Shown here piece by piece: positions 9,201 through 15,886 of a stretch of 52,500 nucleotides of DNA (its first letter is position 1; every line of letters starts with the position of its first letter). The position numbers and the translations under genes were made by a program. The notes beneath the pieces are model-generated. The model saw only the letters and a program-made list of their open reading frames with translations, searched no databases and was not told the DNA's origin. Origin of the DNA: Prorocentrum cordatum (taxonomy: Eukaryota > Sar > Dinophyceae > Prorocentrales > Prorocentraceae); NCBI GenBank assembly GCA_963575745.1, contig CAUYUJ010019256.1:2501-55000 (forward strand), read 5' to 3'.

Positions 9201-11709
9201 GGATTCTCGGGGCTCAAGAGACGGGGGTCAATGCAAACGGGGTTCAGCCAGGGCACCGGATCCTGCAGGATCCTGCGAAGACCCCCTCTGGCTGACCCGG
9301 GTTAGCGAGCCGCTCGTGGCCGCGAGGCGGCCGCGGATATTGGCTGACCAGGGTGTGTGAAGATCTACGTTGCAGTTTTCTTTCCTGCATTGCAGTTTTT
9401 GGTTTCCTGCTGACCCGGGTCTGGATTGACCCAGGTCAGAAGATCCCCGAGATTCGAAGAATTCTGGAAGCGGGGCAGGGGTGTGGAGTGAAGGCGTGTG
9501 GTGCCAGCGTTATGCTCGGATGCAACTCCCGAGAGGTCAAATTCTCATTCAGCCCTGGTCCGAAATCCCGCTTTATCTGGCTGAATCTCGCTTCATCCCG
9601 CTTTAGCCAGTTTCATCCCACTTCATCTGGCTCAATCCCGCTTGATCCAAGGCCCACTCTGGCGTAACAGCCCCCAATGGGGCTCAATCCTCCTTAGTCC
9701 TTCCGACGAAAACTCCCAGTAGTTGCCTCCTAAGTTATGGAAAGAGGGATCTGGCGATGTTATCGATCGTAAACGACATCGCCACTTCCACGATTGGTAC
9801 CACACCCCTTGTATGCCACACCCCTCTTGCGACCTCCAAAGGAGTGAACGGCAGCACAGGCACACGATCGGAAACTCTGGCCCAGCGTGTCGCTCCGCTG
9901 GTGCTGGCCGGCAACGCTTCGGCGCGGCACGCTATCCACAGCCCCGGTTCCAGGCGCCATTGTTCCGAGCATTTCCCAGCCTCCCGCCCCGCGCCACGGA
10001 GCGACACGCTATCCGCTGGCAATGGATTCCGCACATGGAAAATACAATCAATCGAACCGCATTGCCAATCGATCGTCATCATCACCATTACCAGGAGAGC
10101 CCACCCAGCGAGCTTGCATGGAGGGTGCCCCCCCCAATCCTCCCTTCTTTATTTCTGGCGTTGGGCAAACCCACAAAGGACGGTGCACGTGCACCGCAGC
10201 AACATGGAGGGAGGTTGAAGCGGTCTCTGCTGGTAGACTCCGCGGTGTCCCATCCTTGCAATGCTGCAATGCTCAGTTCGGATGTGGGGCGAAACCAGGT
10301 CACTACTCATTGGCCGCGCTAACTAATCAACCTTGAGGAGGGGGGTCAGGGGGGTCTCAGGCTTCCAACTCCAAAGCCGTATACAGCGGCGCGCTTGGAG
10401 TCGACCTCGCGTTGAACCACTGGCCGCGTCCACCCCCAGAGGCCCCATACACCAGCCAGCGAGGCGGCCGACGAGGCGGTCCATGGGCAACGAAGCAGGC
10501 AAAGAGGCAGCAGACGAGGCAGCACGCGGCAGCCAGCGAGGCAGCCGACGAGGCAGCCAATTCAGATGTCATATCTTGTGTGCCACCAGCAAGCAATCCC
10601 AGCTTGTGCACGGGCTCGCGTGTACCGAGCGAGGCGGCCAAGTCGGATCTCACACCTTGCGTGCCCCGGACAACAAGCCTAGCTTCTGCACTGGTTCGGC
10701 TCTACTTCCCATTTACCGTAGCGTGTCGCCGCGGCCGCCGCCGCGACATGCTATCCAGAACCTCCCGACCGTAAACTCTCGGCTGTCCGCGCGGACCTCC
10801 GACAAACGTATGCCTGCGCTGTGCTCTTCTCCCTCCGAGGACGGCACCGCGGGCGACCCGGTCCCCCGCGCCGTGCAGAGCGCCGCCCTGCGGGACCTCT
10901 CGGGCCTGGCCCAGGCCTCGAGCACCTGGGCGCTGCGACGACTCGCCCTGGACGCCCGGGTGCCCTCGGCCACCCTGGCGCACCGGTCGGCGGGCCTCCG
11001 GGTCGACCTGACCATCGGCAGGGCCGCCTGCGTCCAGCAGAGCAGGGACCTCGGGCGGCGGATGCCGCCGCGGGCCCGGCGGCTCGTGCAGGTCGTGAAG
11101 TACTGGGCCCGCCGGCGGCGGCTCTACGGCAGAGCGCACGGGCGCCTGTCTGGCTTCGCGTTCACGCTGCTGGCCGTGTTCTTCTGCCAGGTGGCAAGCA
11201 GTGGCGAAGCGTCCCGGCTTGCCTATAGCCCTACCACACAATGTTCTAGGAACCTCTTGTGGCTTCCACGAAATGCTCTTAGGACATTTCTGGCGGAGTC
11301 TGTCTGTCTTGTTTCATCACATCGGGTTGATGTTCTAAGAACCCTGCTTTTGTTCTTAGAACATTTTGTCGGTTCCAAGAAGATTTCGTGGTAGGACTAT
11401 AGGAATGCCGGGATGGTCGGTCCCTGCTCAAAGGTGAGCGACGCATTCCAAGAGCTCTCGGGCGGGCTGGCAGGCTTCTTCGCGTTCTATGCCAGCGACT
11501 TCGACTGGGCCCACGAGTGCGTGTCGGTGGCCGCCGGGAGGCGGACGGCCAAGTCCACGCCATGGCTGCGCAGGGTGCCGCACCTCTCGATCGAGGACCC
11601 CTTTGACCGCTGGACTGACATCTGCGTTCCTCACCTCACCGAGGCAGAGTGCTCGCGCCTGCAGGAGGAGTTCCGCCGTGCCCACCGCATGATGCATCAG
11701 ACGAGCGGC
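6253..11709 (+). CDS. Cid1/TUTase-like terminal nucleotidyltransferase, at least four exons
   Basis: Proposed exons: A about 6253-6375; B 9063-9170 or 9180; C about 10840-11190; D 11434-11709. A ends in phase 2 (AG|GTGCCA) and B starts in phase 2, joining to FPSARLGLYGSVPEG, which holds the family's G-S helix motif. Next comes DYD (Asp codons 9127 and 9133), the two metal-binding aspartates; the third is in LRVDLTIG (11005). Exon C continues with LVQVVKYWARRR and SGFAFTLLAVFFCQ. Exon D gives GFFAFYASDFDW and LSIEDPFDRW, the PAP-associated domain. The enzyme should add A or U residues to RNA 3' ends; substrate and compartment are unknown. Third codon positions are almost all G or C. The B-C junction is phase-compatible if B uses a GC donor at 9181. 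D ends at GTAAGT (11710); reading through would stop at 11769. The first and last exons are not identified. Confidence 0.85.
6376..6640. other. Intron sequence without recognised features
   Basis: First part of the 2.7-kb intron between exons A and B, starting at the AG|GTGCCA donor. No repeat copy or further exon is seen. Confidence 0.5.
6641..6823 (+). repeat. TAGCGTCGAC short-tandem element R4, copy a
   Basis: A cluster of degenerate 10-12-bp units such as TAGCGTCGAC and TAGCGTCGGT, followed by GAGCCGACAGGATGGTATGG and TTGCCACCGA. The same order, short repeats then this tail, recurs at 7590-7765. So it is one dispersed element present twice within the same intron. Confidence 0.75.
7083..7190 (+). 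repeat. Dispersed repeat R3, copy b
   Basis: Inverted relative to 5510-5612; see that copy for the shared blocks. AT-rich and bounded by GC-rich DNA with C-runs upstream (6970-7035). Confidence 0.7.
7361..7521. mobile_element. MITE-like element E3 with TTAAGTCGGGCC termini and target duplication
   Basis: A 161-bp element that starts TTAAGTCGGGCCTGTCCC and ends GGGAACAGGCCCGACTTAA; the 25-bp termini are inverted copies with one indel. It is flanked by GTCTACTTCCAATT (7347-7360) and GTCTACTTCGAATT (7522-7535), a 14-bp duplication with one mismatch. The interior is AT-rich (ATTTTTGACC). This is a typical non-autonomous DNA-transposon structure. A stray terminus-like TTTTAGGTCGGGCCTGTCCC lies near 32268. 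Confidence 0.82.
7590..7765 (+). repeat. TAGCGTCGAC short-tandem element R4, copy b
   Basis: Second copy of the R4 element: degenerate GCGTCGATGTAGCGTC units, then GAGCCGACAAGATGGTACGG and TTGCCACCGAG. Confidence 0.75.
7940..8540 (-). repeat. Composite repeat R5, copy a (microsatellite, unique linker, 80-bp satellite)
   Basis: Read on the minus strand, this region runs as follows: about two units of an 80-bp satellite (GGAGGGCGG...TTTTCAAA...GCTCTCGCC...GCGCGCACA); a linker with GTTGCGCC motifs; a conserved block (GAACCCTTGTAGGGGCCTGTG...TGATGACTC); then TTTACACTGGTCC directly abutting (TCC)n. The same order occurs on the plus strand at 45790-46935 and, more diverged, at 24838-25780. The fixed junction between GGTCC and the microsatellite suggests the tract is part of the element. 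Confidence 0.75.
8633..8664. repeat. GGA microsatellite
   Basis: A short (GGA)n run of about 32 bases inside the intron between exons A and B. Confidence 0.9.
8871..9012 (+). repeat. Dispersed repeat R2, copy b
   Basis: Homologue of 5121-5262. It ends about 50 bases before exon B of the nucleotidyltransferase gene. Confidence 0.7.
9545..9660 (+). repeat. 20-bp minisatellite (CATCTGGCTSAATCCCGCTT type)
   Basis: Five or so degenerate units combining ATCCCGCTTTA/GA and TCTGGCTSAATC. It lies in the intron between exons B and C. Confidence 0.7.
9661..10440. other. Intron sequence without recognised features
   Basis: Mixed composition with no third-position GC bias in any frame and no recognisable repeat copy. 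Open frames up to 199 codons occur on both strands, but they are His/Arg/Pro-rich and mutually overlapping, so I do not call a gene. Confidence 0.5.
10538..10700 (+). repeat. Tandem duplication of a roughly 85-bp unit
   Basis: GCGAGGCAGCCAATTCAGAT...CTTGTGTGCC...CAGCTTGTGCACGGGCTCG is followed by GCGAGGCGGCCAAGTCGGAT...CTTGCGTGCC...TAGCTTCTGCACTGGTTCG. GAGGCAGC-type short repeats precede it (10460-10540). It lies upstream of exon C. Confidence 0.65.
11191..11433 (+). mobile_element. Introner-like element E4 forming the intron between exons C and D
   Basis: The intron is 243 bp, GT...AG, phase 0. Most of it (11212-11413) is an inverted repeat. The left end TCCCGGCTTGCCTATAG, continued by CCCTACCACACAATGTTCT, pairs with the reverse-complemented right end TCCCGGCATTCCTATAG, continued by TCCTACCACGAAATCTTCT, for about 43 bp. 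AGGTG occurs at 11189-11193 and again at 11432-11436, so the splice sites CCAG|GTGG and AAAG|GTGA are the two copies of a 5-bp target duplication. Removing the element leaves an uninterrupted CAGGTGAGC reading frame. This is the structure expected of an intron created by transposon insertion. Confidence 0.82.
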
Positions 11710-11872
11710 GTAAGTCTCGCGGATATTCTCTCGGAGGCAATGGAGGAAAGCTTGCTGGTCCTGGTCTGACCCCCCCTCGTCATCCTTCTCCTCGCCCTTC
11801 CTCCGTTCCCCATGCCCCCTTCTGCTATTTTGCGTTGCCTCCGATCCTGCTGCTAATCCTGCTGCTGCTGCT

Positions 11873-12117
11873 CTAGGCCTCCCAGATGGGGTCCGAGTAG
11901 ATGTGGTCGGAGGATCGCGCCGCATCACCGATGCATCGCCGATGCATCGGCGATGCGCGTGGATGGGGATCCCGATTTCCTCAGCGCTGGCGTCGCCGAT
12001 GCATCGCCGACGTCGCCGACGCATCGTCGATGCATCGCCGATATATCGCCGATGCATCGGCGATGCGTCGCGATCCTCCGACCCCATCTACCCCGACCCC
12101 ATCTAGGAGGCTTCTAG
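11873..12117. mobile_element. Fold-back element E5 with GATGCATCGCC core
   Basis: The arms (CTAGGCCTCCCAGATGGGGTC from the left; CTAGAAGCCTCCTAGATGGGG from the right, reverse-complemented) pair for about 70 bp, through GGTCGGAGGATCGCG into repeated GATGCATCGCC palindromes. It lies just after the GTAAGT donor that ends exon D, so it is probably intronic. A right-half copy lies at 31160-31310. Confidence 0.75.
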
Positions 12118-12383
12118 CTAATTGCGCGTTTTGCCCACCCTTGTCTCGTCTTCTGCATTATTATCATATTACCCGTCTTCCTGCTGCTTCACGGAATGAA
12201 CAGCAAGCCACTCTTGGACAGTTTCGCTAGCCAAATTTGCGCTTGAACGCTGCTGCTTGCTTGGCGACCGCGGCCACTCGCTGCTGCGCATCCGTCGACG
12301 TCCTGCTGCCTGTTTCCTCTCGACGTCCGCCTCGTTCTCTGGGTCCCTCTATCGTTCTTGCTCGGCCTGCAGCCCGTTGAACG

Positions 12384-12582
12384 TCGGCGGCGAGCGAGGG
12401 GGGGAGCGAGAAGGAGGAGGCCTTCCCAGGAGACTCGGAAGTTCCCCGGCCTTCTGAGAAATTTTCGAAGCTTTCCCCGAAGACAAAGAAAACTTCTCAG
12501 AAGGCGCGAGGGCTTCTGAGAAGCCCCGCTGCCGTCTGAGAAGGCCTTCTCCTTCTCACTTCCCCCCCTCGCTCGCCGCCGA
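12384..12582. mobile_element. TCGGCGGCGAGCG inverted-repeat element E2, copy b, with 5-bp target duplication
   Basis: The best preserved copy: 199 bp, TCGGCGGCGAGCGAGGG at the left and CCCTCGCTCGCCGCCGA at the right, with internal TTCTCAGAAGGC palindromes. GAACG is present on both sides (12379-12383 and 12583-12587), a 5-bp target duplication. No open frame inside. Confidence 0.88.
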
Positions 12583-12807
12583 GAACGCCAATGCCGGGGG
12601 GGGGCGTTGGTCAAGGACTGTGCCCTGGAGGCTTTAGAACCTTCGGGATTCCTCATCTGATGTGGGCGGCCGTGATATCTGTGGCCCGTCCACGACCGGT
12701 GTTCCACGGGCCTCTAGCCCGGAGCCCTTACCCAAGGGTTCCATCTCCAATGCCCTCACCGTGCCAGACAGGCCTGGCCCGCACTGCGGACGCAAGGGCT
12801 CCCTCGA

Positions 12808-12960
12808 GGGCGCGAAGTTATTCGCGCTTCGCGCTTCGCGGTCCTCGTTCCTTCTCCCCCTCCTCCTCGTCCTCCTATTCTCCCTTTGGGAGGGCGGCGC
12901 GAGAGCGCGAAGTTATTCGCGCTTCGCGCTTCGCGCAGCGCGAAGCGCGAAGCTGGGAGC
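12808..12960. repeat. GCGCTTCGCG hairpins around a CTC tract
   Basis: GCGCGAAGTTATTCGCGCTT and following TCGCGCTTCGCG occur twice (about 12817 and 12908), separated by a CTC-rich stretch. The second occurrence ends in a near-perfect hairpin: GCTTCGCGCTTCGCGC followed, after one base, by GCGCGAAGCGCGAAGC (about 12923-12955). Confidence 0.75.
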
Positions 12961-13145
12961 CCTTGGACGCGCAGCACAGACTGCCGCACCTCCTGGCTGC
13001 CTGGCAGGCCGTGCGCCAGGCGCAGAGGCCCCCGACGCCGCTCAGACCTCTGGGGCCTGCCCGCCACCGCCTGCTGCCGCGGCCAGCAGCTCCCCGCGCG
13101 TCCTCCCCGCGGCCGTCAGGCCGCCGCGGTGTGCACCCCACTTCC
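12956..13145 (+). other. GC3-rich island, weak exon candidate
   Basis: The frame reading QHRLPHLLAAWQAVRQAQRP has mainly G/C third positions and could be an exon; a second frame on the same strand is similarly biased. No domain, start or splice site can be defended. It lies downstream of the nucleotidyltransferase exons on the same strand, so a 3' exon of that gene is possible but unproven. Confidence 0.15.
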
Positions 13146-13354
13146 CCACGCGTCTGCCCAGCCCCGCCCGTCGAGAGCAACGATAGGGGGGGGATGGGCA
13201 AAGGGGGGTACGCATCGACCCCCCGATCGCCCATCGATCGCCGATGGGGGCCCGATGGCCCCACCCCGCCCAGGAGGGTGCGGACTCACCGTCGGGGGCC
13301 CATCGCCGATCTATGGGCGATGCATCGCCGATTCCAGGTCCATGCATCCCCCCC

Positions 13355-13645
13355 TACGGTACATCGACAAAATGTTGCACCACCTGGTGTTGTCAAGAAA
13401 GCAAGCCGATTTTGCAATGGATGTTCGCTTCCACCCCCCCCTCCCCCCAATCTTAACATTGGCTGCGGTCCCGGGTTCATCGAAACGGCTCGGTGGTGCA
13501 ACATTCTGTCGCGAGCCCTGGGGCGGGCGCCAAGGGACCTTTGCAATGTGCCCAATATTAAGATCAGGGGGAGGGGGGGGAGGAGCAATGCAATACAGCT
13601 GACAATGCGCGGCAAAAGTGGTGCAACATTTTGTCGACGTACGGT
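13355..13645. mobile_element. Fold-back element E6 (TACGGTACATCGACAAAATG termini)
   Basis: The left arm TACGGTACATCGACAAAATG, continued by TTGCACCAC, is matched inversely by GTGGTGCAACATTTTGTCGA and CGTACGGT at 13617-13645. Weaker pairing continues inward for about 120 bp, including a C-run/G-run pair and AATCTTAA. A third copy of GTGGTGCAACATTCTGTCG sits in the middle (about 13492), so the element has an internal duplicate of its own terminus. Non-coding. Confidence 0.75.
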
Positions 13646-13794
13646 ATGCCCATCCCCCTCATATCGTTGCCCAGCCCCGCCCGCCTGCCTGGCAGCCAGG
13701 CCCGAGGTCCCCTCGCGGCCCGCGCCCAGGGGTCCCCGGGGTGCCCTGCGGCGGGCGCCCTCTTGCGCGCGGGGCGGCGCACCTGTCGCCCCGT

Positions 13795-14210
13795 GTCGGT
13801 GCGTCGGTGCGTCGCTGTGTCGGTGTGCCTGTGTGCTTGCGTGCCTGCGTGTGCGTGCGTGTGCATGTGCGTGTATGTGTGTGTGTGTGTCTGTGTGTCT
13901 GTGTGTCTGTGTGTCTGGTGTGTCTGATGTGTGTCTGTGTGCATCTATGCGCGTGTGTGTGTGTGTGTGGCTATGTGGGTCTATTCGCGTCCGTGCGCTT
14001 GTGCGTCATTGCGTCTGCGTTGTTGGTGTCTGTGTGCCTGTGTGTTTGTGTGTGTGTGTGTGTGTGTCTCTCTCTCTCTCTCTTTCTATCTCTCTGTTGT
14101 TTTCTCTATACTAGTTTGTCTCTCTTTCTCTATCTTTAATGTATATATAGGTATATCAATCTCTCTCTCTCTCGTTCTTTCTCGCTTTCTCTCTCTCTCA
14201 TTACAGATAC
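13795..14210. repeat. (GT)n then (CT)n dinucleotide tracts
   Basis: From about 13795 to 14070 the DNA is degenerate (GT)n, and from 14070 to 14205 (CT)n with ATATATAGGTATATC embedded. Frames across it are Cys/Val- or Ser/Leu-rich and not credible proteins. ATATATAGGTATAT at 14143 is repeated inversely at about 14206-14222. Confidence 0.9.
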
Positions 14211-14574
14211 GCCTATATATGTGAATACAAGACTGCACTGGCGCTTCGCGCCATCCACCGTGGTCCTTGCAGATTGGCGTGCAGGCGGAAGTCGCGGCGG
14301 ACGGGCAGGAAGGTAAAGCAGAGCAATATCGATACCTCCTCGTTGCATTGGCCGACATCGTCGTCATAATGATGCCATCTGTTATCCTTTCCTCGTGTTT
14401 TCTCTTCCTCTTCCTCATTCGCCCTTCCCTGCGAATTCTTATCCATCCTCCTGCTCTTTTTGCGGAGGCTCCTCTTCGGAGAGTTTCTTGGGGGCCTCAC
14501 GAAAGATATAGGTCTCTTGAATTGCCTGGACGCCCTTCCGGATAGTTTTGGCATGATTGTCGGGCCTCTTGTCA
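14211..14574. other. Unassigned spacer
   Basis: No gene or repeat copy recognised. A minus-strand frame of 180 codons covers 14439-14981 but runs through fold-back E7, so it is not called. Confidence 0.4.
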
Positions 14575-14756
14575 GAAGCCAGGCGAAGGCTGGCAAACCT
14601 GTGGTTGCTAAAACAGAGCTCCGGGAAATTGTGTTTGTTCTTCCGAGAAGCAGCCCGTTTACTATTTAGTGCGCTGAGCTTGATTCCGGGAGTTTGTTTT
14701 TTCTTCCGGGAAGACCGTTTTAGCAGCCACGGATTTGCCAGCCTTCGCCCAGCTTC
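14575..14756. mobile_element. Fold-back element E7 (about 50-bp terminal inverted repeats)
   Basis: Left arm: GAAGCCAGGCGAAGGCTGGC followed by AAACCTGTGGTTGCTAAAAC. Right arm reverse-complemented: GAAGCTGGGCGAAGGCTGGC followed by AAATCCGTGGCTGCTAAAAC. 182 bp in total. No clear target duplication. Confidence 0.82.
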
Positions 14757-14975
14757 CAGTCTTGGGCGGTCTCGGACCTCTTGGAAGACCGAAGAATCGA
14801 GCACTCCCAAAATCATGCAAAAGCAATCGGAGATCGCTGTGTTTCTGCACTTCGAGCTTCTTGGGTGTGCTCTTTGGGTCGTTTTCGGGCGTATGGTAGG
14901 TGTTCGGGGCCTCTTGGGTTGTGGAGGACGATCAATGGAGAGGAAGCATGTTGCCTGATGATTTCCAGATGTCCA

Positions 14976-15042
14976 AACCATGTATTAAACATGTTTTAAA
15001 CCTGTAAAAAAACATGTTTAAACACATATTTAAAACATGGTT
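14976..15042. repeat. AT-rich palindrome E8
   Basis: AACCATGTATTAAACATG and CATATTTAAAACATGGTT form inverted arms of about 27 bp around AACATGTTTAAAC. It is strongly AT-rich in a GC-rich context. Confidence 0.7.
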
Positions 15043-15325
15043 CCGACCTTCAAGACACATGTTAAGTTCAAGGATCGGACTGCTAGGGAGCCCACCTGTC
15101 GTGGCATCCACAGCTCTTGGGGCCTCGGGGGGCCGTTCGGCCGCCCCTCCTCGACCGAGCTGGGCCCGGGCCCAGCAGGGGCCTCCACGAGCCCCCGGCT
15201 CCCGGAAGCCAGAGGGGCGCTTCTGCAGGGGCGTCCAGAAGGGACCCCCGGGGCCAGGGGCCCGGGGTTCCCGTTCGGGGGCGGGGGAGGTCGCAGGGCC
15301 CCAGACTGCAGAAAGACAGGAAACT

Positions 15326-15479
15326 GGAATCTGTGATCCCCTGCCTCTTGAGCTTTCTCGGGAAGACGCGACGGGGTCTGGGGCGGACGGGCGGGAGGAG
15401 ATTTTGTGCCCCCATGGCCTCCTGCTCTCCTGGGGAGGCCGAGGAGGGGCAGGGGCAGGCCACTTCTATCACAGATTCC
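15326..15479. repeat. Short inverted repeat (GGAATCTGTGAT ... ATCACAGATTCC)
   Basis: Perfect 12-bp inverted ends bound a 154-bp GC-rich segment with further weak pairing (CCCCTGCC / GGCAGGGG-like). It is similar in size to the other fold-backs. Confidence 0.5.
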
Positions 15480-15538
15480 CTCTTTTATATTTTGAGTTGA
15501 ATTCTTGGTCCTGACTGCTTTTCTACGGAGCTGGGCCT

Positions 15539-15830
15539 GCCCGTCGGTATGGCGGATACGTGGTCGCCGTCGCCGCCGCGTCGCCACCTCGTCGCCGCCC
15601 GTCCTCTGTGCCCACCCGTCGGTCTGGCGGCTGTGTGGTCGCCGTCGCCGCCCCGTCGCCGCTTGGGCCTGCGCTGTGCTGTACTGCGTTGCGTTGCTCT
15701 GCGTTGCATGATGTTGATGTGCATTGCTTTCGCTGCGTTGCTGTACGCCCTTTCTACATTGCAGCACGCACCTTGCACCGCATATACTGCTCCACCCAGT
15801 TTACACCGCATCGACTCTCCTTCCTGAAGA
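15539..15830 (+). repeat. Bipartite minisatellite R6, copy a
   Basis: Two units of a roughly 75-bp repeat (CCCGTCGGTMTGGCGG...GTCGCCGTCGCCGCCCCGTC) are followed by short TTGCATTGC / TTGCACCGC-type repeats. The same two-part order, with three units, occurs at 40826-41170. Confidence 0.7.
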
Positions 15831-15886
15831 GGAATCAGCCACCCACCCTTCAGGTTCATTGGTTCCCCCAGGGATCGTACAAATGT

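Noticed and set aside
11710-11769. Extending exon D to the stop at 11769 as the protein end
   Set aside because: Possible, but the GTAAGT at 11710 is a strong donor and third-position GC falls after it; kept only as an alternative.
12591-14139. 507- and 173-codon frames, Cys/Val-rich at the end
   Set aside because: They cross the E6 fold-back and the (GT)n tract; the Cys/Val pattern is the dinucleotide repeat.
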